A program made the translations under genes and the position numbers. Shown here in pieces: positions 32,288-43,490 of a stretch of 64,000 nt of DNA; position 1 is the stretch's first letter; every line of letters starts with the position of its first letter. Origin of the DNA: CAVPEV01 sp963703555 (GTDB lineage: Bacteria; Actinomycetota; Actinomycetes; Actinomycetales; Cellulomonadaceae); contig CAVPEV010000017.1 of the NCBI GenBank assembly GCA_963703555.1, positions 25,625 through 89,624 on the forward strand. Reading direction: 5' to 3'. The notes beneath the pieces are model-generated. The model did no database searches, had not been told where the DNA came from, and worked only from the letters and a program-made list of their open reading frames with translations.

Positions 32288-33178
32288 ATGCAGGCCGACG
32301 GTCCCGTGGTCATCGCGCTGGACGGCACACCGCGCAGCGAGAGCACGCTCATCTGGGGGGTGGACGAGGCCGCGGCGCGAGGCGCAGCGGTGTTGCTCGT
32401 CCGAGTGTTCCGGGATCCCACCGAGCTCATGGCATGGTCCTGGTACCCGCTGGTCGAGGACGTGCTGGGTCTCGCCGACGAGGCTCGCAGTTACCTGTCC
32501 CAGGCGCGCGACCGCGCCCTCGCCCGGCACCCGGGCTTGGCCGTGCAGGCGCAGGCCCTGGAGGGGTCCGAGGTGCCCGTGCTGCGCGACCTGAGCGAGC
32601 AGGCACAGCTCCTCGTCGTCGGCGCCGGCAAGCCCGGCGATCGAGTCCGGACCGGGTCGGTCACCTTCCACCTCGCGACCCACGGCCGCTGCCCGGTAGC
32701 GGTGGTCCGCAGCGAGCCGGACAGCCCGCAGACCGGAGCGGTGGTCGTGGGGGTGGACGGTTCCCAGGCCTCGATCTCGGCCGCACGGACGGCGGCGGAC
32801 GAGGCGGCGCTGCACGGTGAACGACTGCTGGTGCTGCATGCCCACCCGACGATCCCCGACCCGTTCGGGCGGGCCATGCCCACCCCTGAGCCGGTGCCCT
32901 CGCTGGACGACCCGGACGACCCGGACCCCATCCACCAGGCGGTCCGGCGCACGGTCGAGGTGCTGCGCGAGCTGCACCCCGGGCTGCAGGTCGACGTCCG
33001 GATGGTCGACGACGACCCCGGCCATGCGCTGGTCACCGCCGGCGAGAACGCTCGGCTGGTCGTCGTCGGGTCACGCGGCCTCGGCGCGTTCCGCGGGATG
33101 TTGCTCGGCTCGGTGAGCAACGACGTGGTACGGACGGCACCGTGCACCGTCCTCGTCCTGCACGACAGCACGCACTGA
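32288..33178 (+). CDS. Universal stress protein, tandem UspA domains
   Basis: A 296-residue protein with two UspA domains. The first (about 5-140) begins GPVVIALDGTPRSESTLIWG and has a changed nucleotide loop, VVGAGKPGDRVRTGSVTFHL. The second (about 147-293) begins GAVVVGVDGSQASISAARTA and has the canonical ATP-binding loop VVGSRGLGAFRGMLLGSVSN. Such proteins serve in hypoxia or stress adaptation, often under DosR in actinobacteria. The ATG at 32288 is chosen for AGGAGGT 5 nt upstream; an upstream ATG at 32189 would add unconserved residues. The 235-nt gap upstream shows no clear promoter. Confidence 0.88.
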   Translation: MQADGPVVIALDGTPRSESTLIWGVDEAAARGAAVLLVRVFRDPTELMAWSWYPLVEDVLGLADEARSYLSQARDRALARHPGLAVQAQALEGSEVPVLRDLSEQAQLLVVGAGKPGDRVRTGSVTFHLATHGRCPVAVVRSEPDSPQTGAVVVGVDGSQASISAARTAADEAALHGERLLVLHAHPTIPDPFGRAMPTPEPVPSLDDPDDPDPIHQAVRRTVEVLRELHPGLQVDVRMVDDDPGHALVTAGENARLVVVGSRGLGAFRGMLLGSVSNDVVRTAPCTVLVLHDSTH

Positions 33179-33186
33179 GGACCATC

Positions 33187-33207
33187 GGTCCGCCCTGGCC
33201 GCGTGGG

Positions 33208-33217
<10 letters not shown>
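33187..33217. terminator. Inverted repeat between usp and glgP
   Basis: GGTCCGC (33187-33193) and GCGGACC (33211-33217) pair across 17 nt in the gap between two convergent genes and overlap the glgP stop codon. It may be a bidirectional terminator. Confidence 0.35.
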
Positions 33218-35673
<2,456 letters not shown>

Positions 35674-35679
35674 GGGAGA

Positions 35680-35685
35680 ACGGTA
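35680..35685 (-). promoter_or_regulatory. -10 motif of a leaderless glgP promoter
   Basis: TACCGT on the minus strand lies 6 nt before the GTG of glgP. Confidence 0.45.
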
Positions 35686-35724
35686 GCCAGGATCGCGGGG
35701 ACGTGATGACGAGCCATCTGCCGC

Positions 35725-35730
35725 TACGGT
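35725..35730 (+). promoter_or_regulatory. -10 motif upstream of the plsY operon
   Basis: TACGGT would start a transcript at about 35737, giving a leader of about 60 nt that holds the 13-codon upstream ORF. Confidence 0.4.
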
Positions 35731-35761
35731 GTGACCGAACTGGTCGCACAGGGAGGGTCAG

Positions 35762-35803
35762 GTGCGCAACGGCACACTCGGCGCGGGGGCGGACCGGCGA
35801 TGA
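35762..35803 (+). CDS. 13-codon upstream ORF before plsY
   Basis: A GTG preceded by GGGAGGG with a 4-nt spacer opens a 13-residue frame (VRNGTLGAGADRR) whose stop overlaps the plsY ATG as ATGA. No homologue is known to me. It could simply load ribosomes for plsY, which has a weaker ribosome binding site of its own, or act as a leader peptide. Conservation is unknown. Confidence 0.4.
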   Translation: MRNGTLGAGADRR

Positions 35804-36432
35804 TCGTCGCCGTGCTCGTCGTCGCCTACCTGGCGGGCGCCGTACCGGCGTCGAACATCGTCGCCCACCTGGCCACCGGCCGGGACCTGCGACGGGTCGG
35901 CACGGGCACGGTGAGCGGGTCCGGTCTCTACGGTCTGGCCGGCTTCGGCGCCATGGCTGCCGGTGGGCTGGCCGACATCGCGAAGGGGACCGTCGGCCCG
36001 GCGCTGGCACTGGCCCTCACGCACGACGCTCGGATCGCAGCCCTCGCCGCCGGCTGCGCCGTGATCGGGCACAACTGGTCGGTGTTCCTGCGCGGGGCCG
36101 GTGGCCGCGGGCTGTCCCCGGCCATGGGTGCCGGGCTCGTCGTCGCCTGGCCGGCCACGGCGGTGCTCGCCCTCGGGCTGGCCGTCGGACGCCTGCTGCG
36201 CCACACCGCCTTGTTCTCGGCGTTCGCCCTGCTGGCACTGGTCCCGGTCCTCTGGTTGACCGACGGGAGCGACGGCGTGCTGCTCGGTGTCGCCCTGGCT
36301 CTGCCGATCGTGGTCAAGCGGGTGATGGGCAACGCTCTGCCGGTTCGCTGGTCGGCTGCCGTCGTCACCAGCCGGCTGCTGGTGGACCGCGACACGGTCC
36401 GCCGCGCGAGAGGATGGCCCCGTGACCACTGA
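35800..36432 (+). CDS. PlsY-like glycerol-3-phosphate acyltransferase
   Basis: A 210-residue membrane protein with about five helices. PlsY marks are YLAGAVPASNIVAHLATGRD, LADIAKGTVGPALALALT and GHNWSVFLRGAGGRGLSPAM (the GGKG-type loop as GGRG). The first signature is divergent: GTGTVSGSGLYGLAGFG where PlsY normally has GSGNxGATN. PlsY moves an acyl group from acyl-phosphate to glycerol 3-phosphate. The next two genes encode the fatty acid kinase system that makes acyl-phosphate, which supports the assignment. The start ATG is coupled to an upstream 13-codon ORF; a GTG at 35731 is in frame but sits on the -10 motif. Confidence 0.75.
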   Translation: MIVAVLVVAYLAGAVPASNIVAHLATGRDLRRVGTGTVSGSGLYGLAGFGAMAAGGLADIAKGTVGPALALALTHDARIAALAAGCAVIGHNWSVFLRGAGGRGLSPAMGAGLVVAWPATAVLALGLAVGRLLRHTALFSAFALLALVPVLWLTDGSDGVLLGVALALPIVVKRVMGNALPVRWSAAVVTSRLLVDRDTVRRARGWPRDH

Positions 36433-38161
36433 CGAACCTGGGCCCGCGCCCACCGCCTTGCTCGACGTGCTCACCGCCTACCGTGACCTGCTGCGTGAGC
36501 ACGAGGACGAGATCAACGCGCTCAACGTCTTCCCGGTCCCCGACGGCGACACCGGCACGAACGTGCTGCTCACCGTGGAGGCCACCCTCGGCGCCGTCGA
36601 GCCGCTCCAGCCCGGGCAGACCGGCTCTGACCTCGCGACGCTCCGTGACCGGCTCAACCGCGGGGCGCTGCTCGGCGCGCGGGGATCCTCCGGCGTCATC
36701 CAGTCGCAGGCATTCGTGGCCGCGCTGGACAGTCTCGCCCGGGCAGGGCGGGTGGACAGCAGCTCGGTGGCCGCGGCCCTCGCCGACGCCCGGGACGCGG
36801 CGTACACGGCGGTGGCCCACCCCGTCGAGGGGACGATCCTCTCGGTGCTGTCCGCCGCCGCCGCGGCGGCCCGCACGGCGACCGGCCTTCCGCTGGCCGA
36901 CCTCACCGAGCTCCTCGCCCTGGAGGCCCGGGACGCCGTCACGCGCACCCCCCTGCTGCTGCCCGAGCTCGCCGCGGCGGGCGTCGTGGACTCGGGGGGG
37001 CGCGCACTGTCCCTGGGTTTCGACGCGCTGGCCGAGGTGTTCGGCGGCAGGTCGTTGCCGCCGGCCGAGCTGTTCCGGGCGCCGTCATCCGCCGCGGCGG
37101 ACCGGACGCCCGGTGCCGCGCGCCCGTCACCGACCGCCGACGGGTCCGGCCGGTACGAGGTCGTCGTGACCCTCCACACGGACCAGCACCGTGCCGGCCG
37201 GGTCCGCACGCGCTGGCAGGAGATCGGCGACACGGTCGTCGTCTCCGGCGTCGGCAACCTGTGGCGCGGGCACGTGCACACCGACTCCCCCGACACCGCC
37301 CTCGCCGCCGCTCGCGCGGAGGCCGGCGAGCACCAGGTCGATGACGTGCTGCTCACCGACCTGCAGGCGCAGATCGCCGACCGCGCCGGGGCCGCCGCCC
37401 AGGAGCCCCAGCGAGCGAGCACCGAGGCGGACGGGCGGTCGGCGCGCGCGCTCGGCCTGGTCGCCGTCGCTCAGGGTCCGGGCCTGGCTCGCGCGTTCCG
37501 GGAGCTGGGGGCACAGGTGGTCGAGGCCGACGCCGCCGCACCGTCCGTGCAGGACCTCGTCGACGCCGTCGAGCAGTGTGCAGCGGACGACGTGCTCCTG
37601 CTCCCGAACGACCCCGACGTCCTTCCCGCCGCGCAGCGCGCCCAGGAGCTGGCGACCGCTCGCGTCCACGTGGTGAGCACTGCGGACCCGCTGGCCGGAC
37701 TGGCCGCCGCCGTGGTGCATGAGCCGTCCTCGCAACCGGCCGACGCGGTGCGGACGATGACCGAGGCCGCAGCCCGGGTCCGCTCGGGTCGCGTGGCCCG
37801 GGTCGTCCGGGAGGCGGTCCTCACCGTCGGCCCGGTGCACCCCGGCCAGTGGCTGGCCCTCACCGGCAAGCGCGTCGTCGCGGTCGGCGACGACCCGCTC
37901 CAGGTGGCGGTCCGGCTCGCCGAACACCTGGCGTCGCCACGCACCGAGGTCTTCACCATCGCCCACGGCCTCGCAGCCACCGCCGGCGCCGCCGAGGACC
38001 TGCATCGTCGACTCAGGTCGGAGCACCCCGAGGCGGTCGTGGAGATGCTCGACGGGGGTAGCCGGGATGCTTTCCTGCTCAGTGCGGAGGACGGGCCCGG
38101 CGGGCCCGACGACACGCCGACGGACCTGGATCTGACGTCGGCAGAGGAGGACATGTCATGA
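36422..38161 (+). CDS. fakA: Fatty acid kinase FakA-like, DAK2 domain
   Basis: A 579-residue protein. The N-terminal DhaL/DAK2 kinase domain has INALNVFPVPDGDTGTNVLL, whose aspartates bind Mg-ATP, and LLGARGSSGVIQSQAFVAAL, followed by AHPVEGTILSVLSAAAAAAR. A middle domain and a DegV-like C-terminal domain follow (VVVTLHTDQHRAGRVRTRWQ, VGNLWRGHVHTDSPDTALAA). FakA phosphorylates fatty acids bound to FakB. The GTG lies within the end of plsY (11-nt overlap), and the stop overlaps fakB by 4 nt. Its fatty-acid specificity is not visible. Confidence 0.87.
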   Translation: MTTDEPGPAPTALLDVLTAYRDLLREHEDEINALNVFPVPDGDTGTNVLLTVEATLGAVEPLQPGQTGSDLATLRDRLNRGALLGARGSSGVIQSQAFVAALDSLARAGRVDSSSVAAALADARDAAYTAVAHPVEGTILSVLSAAAAAARTATGLPLADLTELLALEARDAVTRTPLLLPELAAAGVVDSGGRALSLGFDALAEVFGGRSLPPAELFRAPSSAAADRTPGAARPSPTADGSGRYEVVVTLHTDQHRAGRVRTRWQEIGDTVVVSGVGNLWRGHVHTDSPDTALAAARAEAGEHQVDDVLLTDLQAQIADRAGAAAQEPQRASTEADGRSARALGLVAVAQGPGLARAFRELGAQVVEADAAAPSVQDLVDAVEQCAADDVLLLPNDPDVLPAAQRAQELATARVHVVSTADPLAGLAAAVVHEPSSQPADAVRTMTEAAARVRSGRVARVVREAVLTVGPVHPGQWLALTGKRVVAVGDDPLQVAVRLAEHLASPRTEVFTIAHGLAATAGAAEDLHRRLRSEHPEAVVEMLDGGSRDAFLLSAEDGPGGPDDTPTDLDLTSAEEDMS

Positions 38162-39003
38162 CCATCGGGATCGTCACGGACAGCACCGGGTGCGTCCCGC
38201 CCGACCTGGTTGCCGAGCTGGGGATCGAGGTCGTGCCGCTGTCCGTCGCGATGGACGGCGTGACCTACCACGACGGCGTCGACCTCAGCCCGGCGGACTT
38301 CTACCGGCGGCTGGCGGCCGGGCTGCCCTTCCCCACGACATCGGCAGCCGGCGTCGGCGACTTCGTCGCCGCCTACCAGCGGATGGCCGATCGAGGCTAC
38401 CCGGAGATCGTCTCGATCCTCCTGTCGGGAGGCCTCAGCGCGACCTGCGACGCCGCCCGCACGGCGGCCGAGCAGGTGGACGTGCCGGTTCGGGTCGTCG
38501 ACTCCCGCACGGTCGCCGCACCCCAGGGCATGGCGGTCGTCGCCGCCGCCAGGCGCGCCGCCGACGGTGCGACCGCCGACGAGGTGGTCGCCCGAACGCA
38601 GGAGGTGGCGGCAGCGTCCACCATGCTCGCCGTCATCCCGGACCTCACGCACCTGTACCGCGGAGGGCGGATCAACGCCGTCCAGGCGGGCATCGGCAAC
38701 CTGCTGCGGATCACCCCGGTGGTGACCATCCGCGACGGTGCGGTCACACCCATCGCCCGTGAACGCACCCTCCGGCGCGCCCTGGACCGCATGCTCACCA
38801 TCGCCCGCGAGATCGCCGGCGGGCAACCCGCCACCGTGTGGGTGATGGAGGCCGGCGCGCACGACCTCGCGGCCCAGCTCGGTGACCGGCTCGCTGCCGA
38901 GATCGACGCCGCCGACCTGCGGATGACGACGTTCACCCCGGTGATGGGGGCACACACCGGGCCGGGCACGGCCGGCTTCGGCATCGTGCCCGGCTCGCTG
39001 TGA
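38158..39003 (+). CDS. fakB: DegV family fatty-acid-binding protein (FakB)
   Basis: A 281-residue DegV protein that holds a fatty acid for phosphorylation by FakA. The N-terminus GIVTDSTGCVPPDLVAELGI is typical; the lipid-site region PFPTTSAAGVGDFVAAYQRM and LLSGGLSATCDAARTAAEQV carry the conserved threonine and serines. VIPDLTHLYRGGRINAVQAG and the C-terminal HTGPGTAGFGIVPGS complete the fold. Its start overlaps fakA (ATGA). Together with the PlsY-like gene it suggests one operon turning free fatty acid into lysophosphatidic acid. Confidence 0.9.
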   Translation: MTIGIVTDSTGCVPPDLVAELGIEVVPLSVAMDGVTYHDGVDLSPADFYRRLAAGLPFPTTSAAGVGDFVAAYQRMADRGYPEIVSILLSGGLSATCDAARTAAEQVDVPVRVVDSRTVAAPQGMAVVAAARRAADGATADEVVARTQEVAAASTMLAVIPDLTHLYRGGRINAVQAGIGNLLRITPVVTIRDGAVTPIARERTLRRALDRMLTIAREIAGGQPATVWVMEAGAHDLAAQLGDRLAAEIDAADLRMTTFTPVMGAHTGPGTAGFGIVPGSL

Positions 39004-39019
39004 GCCCTCGCGGGGCGTC

Positions 39020-39757
39020 CTAGACGGTGCTCGGCTCCTTGGCGAGCAGATCCAGACCGGTCCGCACGGTCGGCCGGTGCTGCACCGGGATGTAGTAGAC
39101 GCTGGGGTCGGTCCCCATCTCCGGCTGCAGCTGCTGGGCACCCCGCTCGCGGATCAGCCGCGAGACCTCCGACTCGGGGTCGTTGAGGTCTCCGACGAAC
39201 CGGGCCCGGGCCGGGCACGTCTCGACGCACATCGGCAGGGCGCCGGCGTCGATCCGGTCCATGCAGAAGTCGCACTTCTCGACCGTGCCGCGCACCCCCG
39301 TGTGCTCCTTCGAGGAGCCCAGTGCGTGCTCGGTGGGCCGGCTCGGCTCCGTCACGTTGAACACGCGCACGCCGTAGGGGCAGGCCTGGATGCACGAGCG
39401 GCACCCGATGCAGTCCTCGGAGTGGATGCCGACGATGCCGTCGTCCCGCTTGTAGGTGGCCCCGGTCGGGCACACCGGCAGGCAGGCCGGGTCGGCGCAG
39501 TGCTGGCAGGCCAGCGGCAGGAAGGTCAGCTGCGGGTACTCGACCGTGCCGCCGGCCTGGTCGATCTGCGACCCGCCGATGGTCAGGACCCGGTTCCACC
39601 ACTCGCCCTCGGGCAGGTTGTTCTTGATCTTGCAGGACACCGCACAGCTCTGGCAGCCGATGCACCGGTTCAGGTCGATGACCATCCCCCACCGCTTCGG
39701 CCGGGTGGCCCCTGCGGACGTGGCCTTCGCCGCCGGTCGGGTCGACGTCGTCGTCAT
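39020..39757 (-). CDS. Fe-S subunit of molybdopterin oxidoreductase
   Basis: A 245-residue protein of the DmsB/NrfC/PhsB type that carries electrons between the membrane subunit and the catalytic subunit. Four cysteine clusters for four 4Fe-4S centres are seen: CIGCQSCAVSCKIKNN, CQHCADPACLPVCPTGA, CIGCRSCIQACPYGVR and CDFCMD-CVETCPARA. There is no signal peptide. The ATG follows AAGGAGAAG and is 2 nt downstream of the catalytic gene. It is the last gene of the nrfD-like, catalytic, Fe-S operon. The natural electron acceptor is unknown. Confidence 0.9.
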   Translation of the reverse strand: MTTTSTRPAAKATSAGATRPKRWGMVIDLNRCIGCQSCAVSCKIKNNLPEGEWWNRVLTIGGSQIDQAGGTVEYPQLTFLPLACQHCADPACLPVCPTGATYKRDDGIVGIHSEDCIGCRSCIQACPYGVRVFNVTEPSRPTEHALGSSKEHTGVRGTVEKCDFCMDRIDAGALPMCVETCPARARFVGDLNDPESEVSRLIRERGAQQLQPEMGTDPSVYYIPVQHRPTVRTGLDLLAKEPSTV

Positions 39758-39759
39758 GA

Positions 39760-42267
39760 TCACTTCTCCTTCACGATCGTCGCAGCGCCACGGCGTTGCT
39801 CCGGCGGCATGGCTGGGATGGCCGCAGGGTCGGCCTTGGCGACCTCGACGAGGACGTCGAAGAACGAGCAGCTGTAGTGCTTGACGTTGGCCTGCTCGTG
39901 GGTGAGCTCCTGGTACCCACCGGCGATGAACTGGTGGCGCTGCCACCCCTTGTTGATGTTGCACGTGTGGTCGGGGTAGGCGTTGTTGGTCCGCACCTTC
40001 AGGTACGCCTCGCCGCGGTCGTTGAACACCCGGACAACCTCGCCGTCGACGAACCCGCGGGCCGCCATCTCCCGCTCGTTGAGCTCGACGAGCGGCTCGG
40101 GGTCCATCTCGCGCAGCACCGGGACCTCGTAGAAGGTGCTGTGCACCCGGAAGCGCGCGTGCCGCTGGTTGAGCACGAGCGGGTACTTGGCGTACTTCGG
40201 GTTGGTGTACCACGCCTCGAACGGAGGTTCGAAGTGTGGCAGCGGGTCAACCCCCATGGTCACCGGGATGCGCAGCGCCGGCATCATGTCCGGCGAGTTG
40301 ACGATGACACCCTCGGAGTAGAACTCCGCCTTGCCCGACGCGGTCATGAAGCCACCGTCCGCCAGCGAGATGTACCCCGGGTCGAACAGCCGGGTGACCC
40401 CGTCGCGCTGGAACTCCTCGACGACCTGCGGCCGGCCGAGCACCTCGGCGATCTTCGCGACGATCCGCTCGATCCACTGCTCGGGGCTGTCGGCGAAGTA
40501 CTGCCCGAATCCCAACCGCTGAGCCAGGGCGCCGAAGATCTGGTAGTCGGACCGGCACTGCCCGACGTTGGCGATCGCCTTCTCCTGGCGCATGAGGAAC
40601 GGGTGCATACCCCCGCACAGGTCGTCGTTCTCGAACCAGCTGGTGACCGGCAGCACGTAGTCCGCCATGCGGGCCGTGTCGTTCATCACCATCTCGAGGG
40701 AGACGACGAGCTCGAGGTTGTCCTCGGTGAGCATCTCCTTGCGGATGCGGTTCTGGTTGGGGAAGTTGCTCACGAAGTTCGAGCAGTTGAGGATCATCGC
40801 CTTGATGGGCCATTCCACCGGCTCGGGCGTCGACGAGCGGGGCCCGGCGAAGCCGTTCTTCGGGTCGGCCGGCACCCACTGCTGGATGACGCCCTTGGTC
40901 ACGGCGTCGTAGAGCAGCAGGTAGTTGAGCTTGGTGGTGGGCGTGCCCGTCGGCATCGTCCACTCGTCGAGGATCCCCGGGGTGAACATCACGCTCATCG
41001 CGGTGCCGCCCATGAGGGAGCCCAGCGGCGTCGCGCCCGGCTTGCCGAGCTGACCGGTGATCACGCCCAACGTGGCGATGCCGCGTCCGACGAGGTCGGC
41101 GTTGTCCCACCGGTCGATGCCCATCCCCGAGTAGACGAACGTCGGGCCCTGGGTGGCGTACCGCCGAGCGATGCTGCGGACCAGATCGGGGGCTACTTCG
41201 GTGATCTCCTCCATCGCCTCCGGGGTGTGCTCCGCCGCGGTGTCGGCGAGCAGCTGGAACGCCGGGTGGACGGTGACCGGACCGGCCGGGGTGTCCACCT
41301 GGTAGGTGCCGAAGATCGCCGCGGTGGCCGTGTTCGCGTCCGCCGGGACCGGCAGCCCGGTCTGCGGGTCGATGCCCAGCACGGCCGCCTCCGCGGTCGG
41401 GTCCAGGTCCGTGGTGCGCAGGAACAGGCCGTTGTCCGCCCGCACCAGGTAGGTCGCCACGGTGTGGGTCCGCAGGTAGGTCTCGTCGTAGAGCTTCTCT
41501 TCGATGACCGTGTGGATCATCGACATGGCCAGCGCAGAGTCCGACCCGGGACGCAACCGCACCCAGATGTCGGCCTTCGCCGCGGCCTCAGAGTACCGGG
41601 GGTCGATGACGATGAGCTTGGCACCCTCCTCGAGGGCGTCGGAGAAGAAGTGCCAGTTGTGAATCTGCGACTCGGTGACGTTGGTGCCCCAGGCCACGAT
41701 GGTCCGCGCGTTGGCGATGTCCTCGGGCTGGTGGGCCAGCATCCAGGCGGCCATGCCGCTCGCGTAGTTGGCCATCACCTGGGTCTCGCCGGTAGCCAGC
41801 CCCAGGTCGATCGCGTCGGCGCCTAGCGTCGCCCCGGCCAGGTTCGCGAACCGGTGGCCGGCTCCGGCGATGGCGCCATTGATGATCGAGTAGCTGCCGG
41901 ACAGCGGCGCGACGCAGACCGCCTTCTTTCCATGCTTCTCCTGGATGGCGGCCAACTTCGCGGCGATCTCGTCGAGGGCCTGGTCCCAGCTGATCTCCTG
42001 CCAGCGGTTCTCCCCCCGCGTGCCCACCCGCTTCAGCGGGGTGGTGACGCGCTCGGTGCCGTAGACCCGCTGCGGGTGGCTGAGCCCCCGCAGGCAGATC
42101 CGGTTGTACCGCGGGTCCGGGAACGGGGCCGCGGTGGTCTCGACGAGCTTGCCGTCGCGGACGTGGGCGTAGATCCGGCAGTTCATCCAGCAGTTCGGCG
42201 TGCACGCGGAGGAGAAGACCTGCTCACCCTCGGCGGGCAACAGCGGCAGGGATGCCGTCAGTGCCAT
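39760..42267 (-). CDS. Molybdopterin oxidoreductase catalytic subunit
   Basis: An 835-residue DMSO-reductase-superfamily enzyme with bis-molybdopterin cofactor. The N-terminal 4Fe-4S motif is CTPNCWMNC with a fourth cysteine in YNRICLRGL. Other marks are LKRVGTRGENRWQEISWDQA, VAWGTNVTESQ, VIDPRYSEAAAKADIWVRLR, LPVTSWFENDDLCGG and the cofactor-binding C-terminal domain with RHARFRVHSTF. The N-terminus has no twin-arginine signal although the start is firm (AAGGAG 8 nt upstream). I could not place the Ser/Cys/Sec ligand of molybdenum; the equivalent region reads DLGLATGETQ. Substrate is unknown. Confidence 0.88.
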   Translation of the reverse strand: MALTASLPLLPAEGEQVFSSACTPNCWMNCRIYAHVRDGKLVETTAAPFPDPRYNRICLRGLSHPQRVYGTERVTTPLKRVGTRGENRWQEISWDQALDEIAAKLAAIQEKHGKKAVCVAPLSGSYSIINGAIAGAGHRFANLAGATLGADAIDLGLATGETQVMANYASGMAAWMLAHQPEDIANARTIVAWGTNVTESQIHNWHFFSDALEEGAKLIVIDPRYSEAAAKADIWVRLRPGSDSALAMSMIHTVIEEKLYDETYLRTHTVATYLVRADNGLFLRTTDLDPTAEAAVLGIDPQTGLPVPADANTATAAIFGTYQVDTPAGPVTVHPAFQLLADTAAEHTPEAMEEITEVAPDLVRSIARRYATQGPTFVYSGMGIDRWDNADLVGRGIATLGVITGQLGKPGATPLGSLMGGTAMSVMFTPGILDEWTMPTGTPTTKLNYLLLYDAVTKGVIQQWVPADPKNGFAGPRSSTPEPVEWPIKAMILNCSNFVSNFPNQNRIRKEMLTEDNLELVVSLEMVMNDTARMADYVLPVTSWFENDDLCGGMHPFLMRQEKAIANVGQCRSDYQIFGALAQRLGFGQYFADSPEQWIERIVAKIAEVLGRPQVVEEFQRDGVTRLFDPGYISLADGGFMTASGKAEFYSEGVIVNSPDMMPALRIPVTMGVDPLPHFEPPFEAWYTNPKYAKYPLVLNQRHARFRVHSTFYEVPVLREMDPEPLVELNEREMAARGFVDGEVVRVFNDRGEAYLKVRTNNAYPDHTCNINKGWQRHQFIAGGYQELTHEQANVKHYSCSFFDVLVEVAKADPAAIPAMPPEQRRGAATIVKEK

Positions 42268-42300
42268 GGTGAAGACTCCTTGTGATCGTGGATGGGGGGC

Positions 42301-43245
42301 TCAGCCGAGGGGGCTGACCTTGATGCCCGAGCGCAGCTGGGCGTAACGGAACTGCAGGCTGCCCAGCACGCTGAGCACCCCACCGATGGACAGCAGGGCA
42401 GGAGCAGCCGACGTGGACGCCAGCGCGACAAGGGTCAGCACCACCGGCACCCCGAACCCGACCACGACACTGATCCAGAAATGACCGGCCATCTTCCCGC
42501 GCAGCATCCGCTCCAGACCGGCCCGAGCCGCCGGGGCGTGCTCCAGACGCCGCTCGATGACGTACATGTGCGTCAGGCCCAGGGTGACGACCAGGCCGAC
42601 CAGGAAGCTCAACGCCAACGGGGTCTGGTACTCCCCCAACGTCCCGTTCACCGCCAGCACCAGCATCGTCAGACCGAGCGACGTGGTCATCGCGTGCGCG
42701 ATGAACTGCGCCGGGACCAACGCCGAGTGCCACAGCCGGATCGACAGCGACTCGTACATGACCATCCCCGGGTAGGCGATGATCAACGCCGCCGCCAGGA
42801 AGCACACCGAGATGAGAATCTTGCCGGTCAGGTTCGCCTCGAGGAACGGGGCATCCGTCCACGGCAGGCCACCGAACCAGCCTGGCAGCACGTAGATGAC
42901 CCCGACGATGAGGAACACGAAGTCCGCGATCGCGCCCCGGGAGATCCATGACCGGTCCGGACGCTTCAGGGCCTTCAGCACCCGCTCCGGGCGACCCAGG
43001 TCGAGGATCAGGATCAACCCACCGATCGCCACCAGCACCAGACCGATGACGTCCAGCAACGGCAACCTCAGCACCGTGCCCGTGTCCACCAGGGAGTACA
43101 GGTGACGGACCATGAACGTGCCGGCACCCAGACCCATCGCCCAGAACCACAGTGCGTGAGCCCCGTGCCAGTACGGCTGAGGGATGAGGTGCAGGGCGAA
43201 GCGGTCGTAGGTCCGCTCCCGCTCGATCAACGACGGTGCACTCAT
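42301..43245 (-). CDS. NrfD/PsrC-like membrane subunit
   Basis: A 314-residue protein with eight or more membrane helices of the polysulfide reductase NrfD type, which exchanges electrons with the quinone pool. Features are QPYWHGAHALWFWAMGLGAG, DLGRPERVLKALKRPDRSW, SRGAIADFVFLIVGVIYVLP and YPGMVMYESLSIRLWHSALV. It has no haem ligands characteristic of NarI. The ATG is preceded by GGAGG. It leads the three-gene operon, ahead of the catalytic gene, the reverse of the dmsABC order. The 245-nt gap to moaA should hold its promoter; none is clear. Confidence 0.87.
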   Translation of the reverse strand: MSAPSLIERERTYDRFALHLIPQPYWHGAHALWFWAMGLGAGTFMVRHLYSLVDTGTVLRLPLLDVIGLVLVAIGGLILILDLGRPERVLKALKRPDRSWISRGAIADFVFLIVGVIYVLPGWFGGLPWTDAPFLEANLTGKILISVCFLAAALIIAYPGMVMYESLSIRLWHSALVPAQFIAHAMTTSLGLTMLVLAVNGTLGEYQTPLALSFLVGLVVTLGLTHMYVIERRLEHAPAARAGLERMLRGKMAGHFWISVVVGFGVPVVLTLVALASTSAAPALLSIGGVLSVLGSLQFRYAQLRSGIKVSPLG

Positions 43246-43476
43246 ACCGGCCTCCGGACGACGGGCGCCGGCAGACGCCGGCATCTTTGGAAGTCTCAGT
43301 CCCAGTCCTCGGCGGCACTGCGGACCTAAGGCCCAGTCGGCCGCACCGACGAGCGCGCTTCTGCAGCCCAGAGCGACACTCCGCGGCGCCATGAGGTGCC
43401 GAGCTCCTCGCGCGACGCGCCCCGGTCCCGTGCAGCCGCAGGCCATGTCGGGCCCAACGTCCTGGCCCCCGGCGCA

Positions 43477-43482
43477 TATCCT
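43477..43482 (+). promoter_or_regulatory. -10 motif of a leaderless moaA promoter
   Basis: TATCCT lies 8 nt before the ATG of moaA. The rest of the 245-nt gap to the divergent NrfD-like gene shows no clear signal. Confidence 0.4.
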
Positions 43483-43490
43483 CGGGTGCC

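Noticed and set aside
40217..40232. LexA-box match TCGAAC-GGAG-GTTCGA inside the molybdopterin oxidoreductase gene
   Set aside because: It lies deep in the coding region, far from any start, and is produced by codons for F-E-P-P-F-E. It shows that perfect matches arise by codon choice in this genome.
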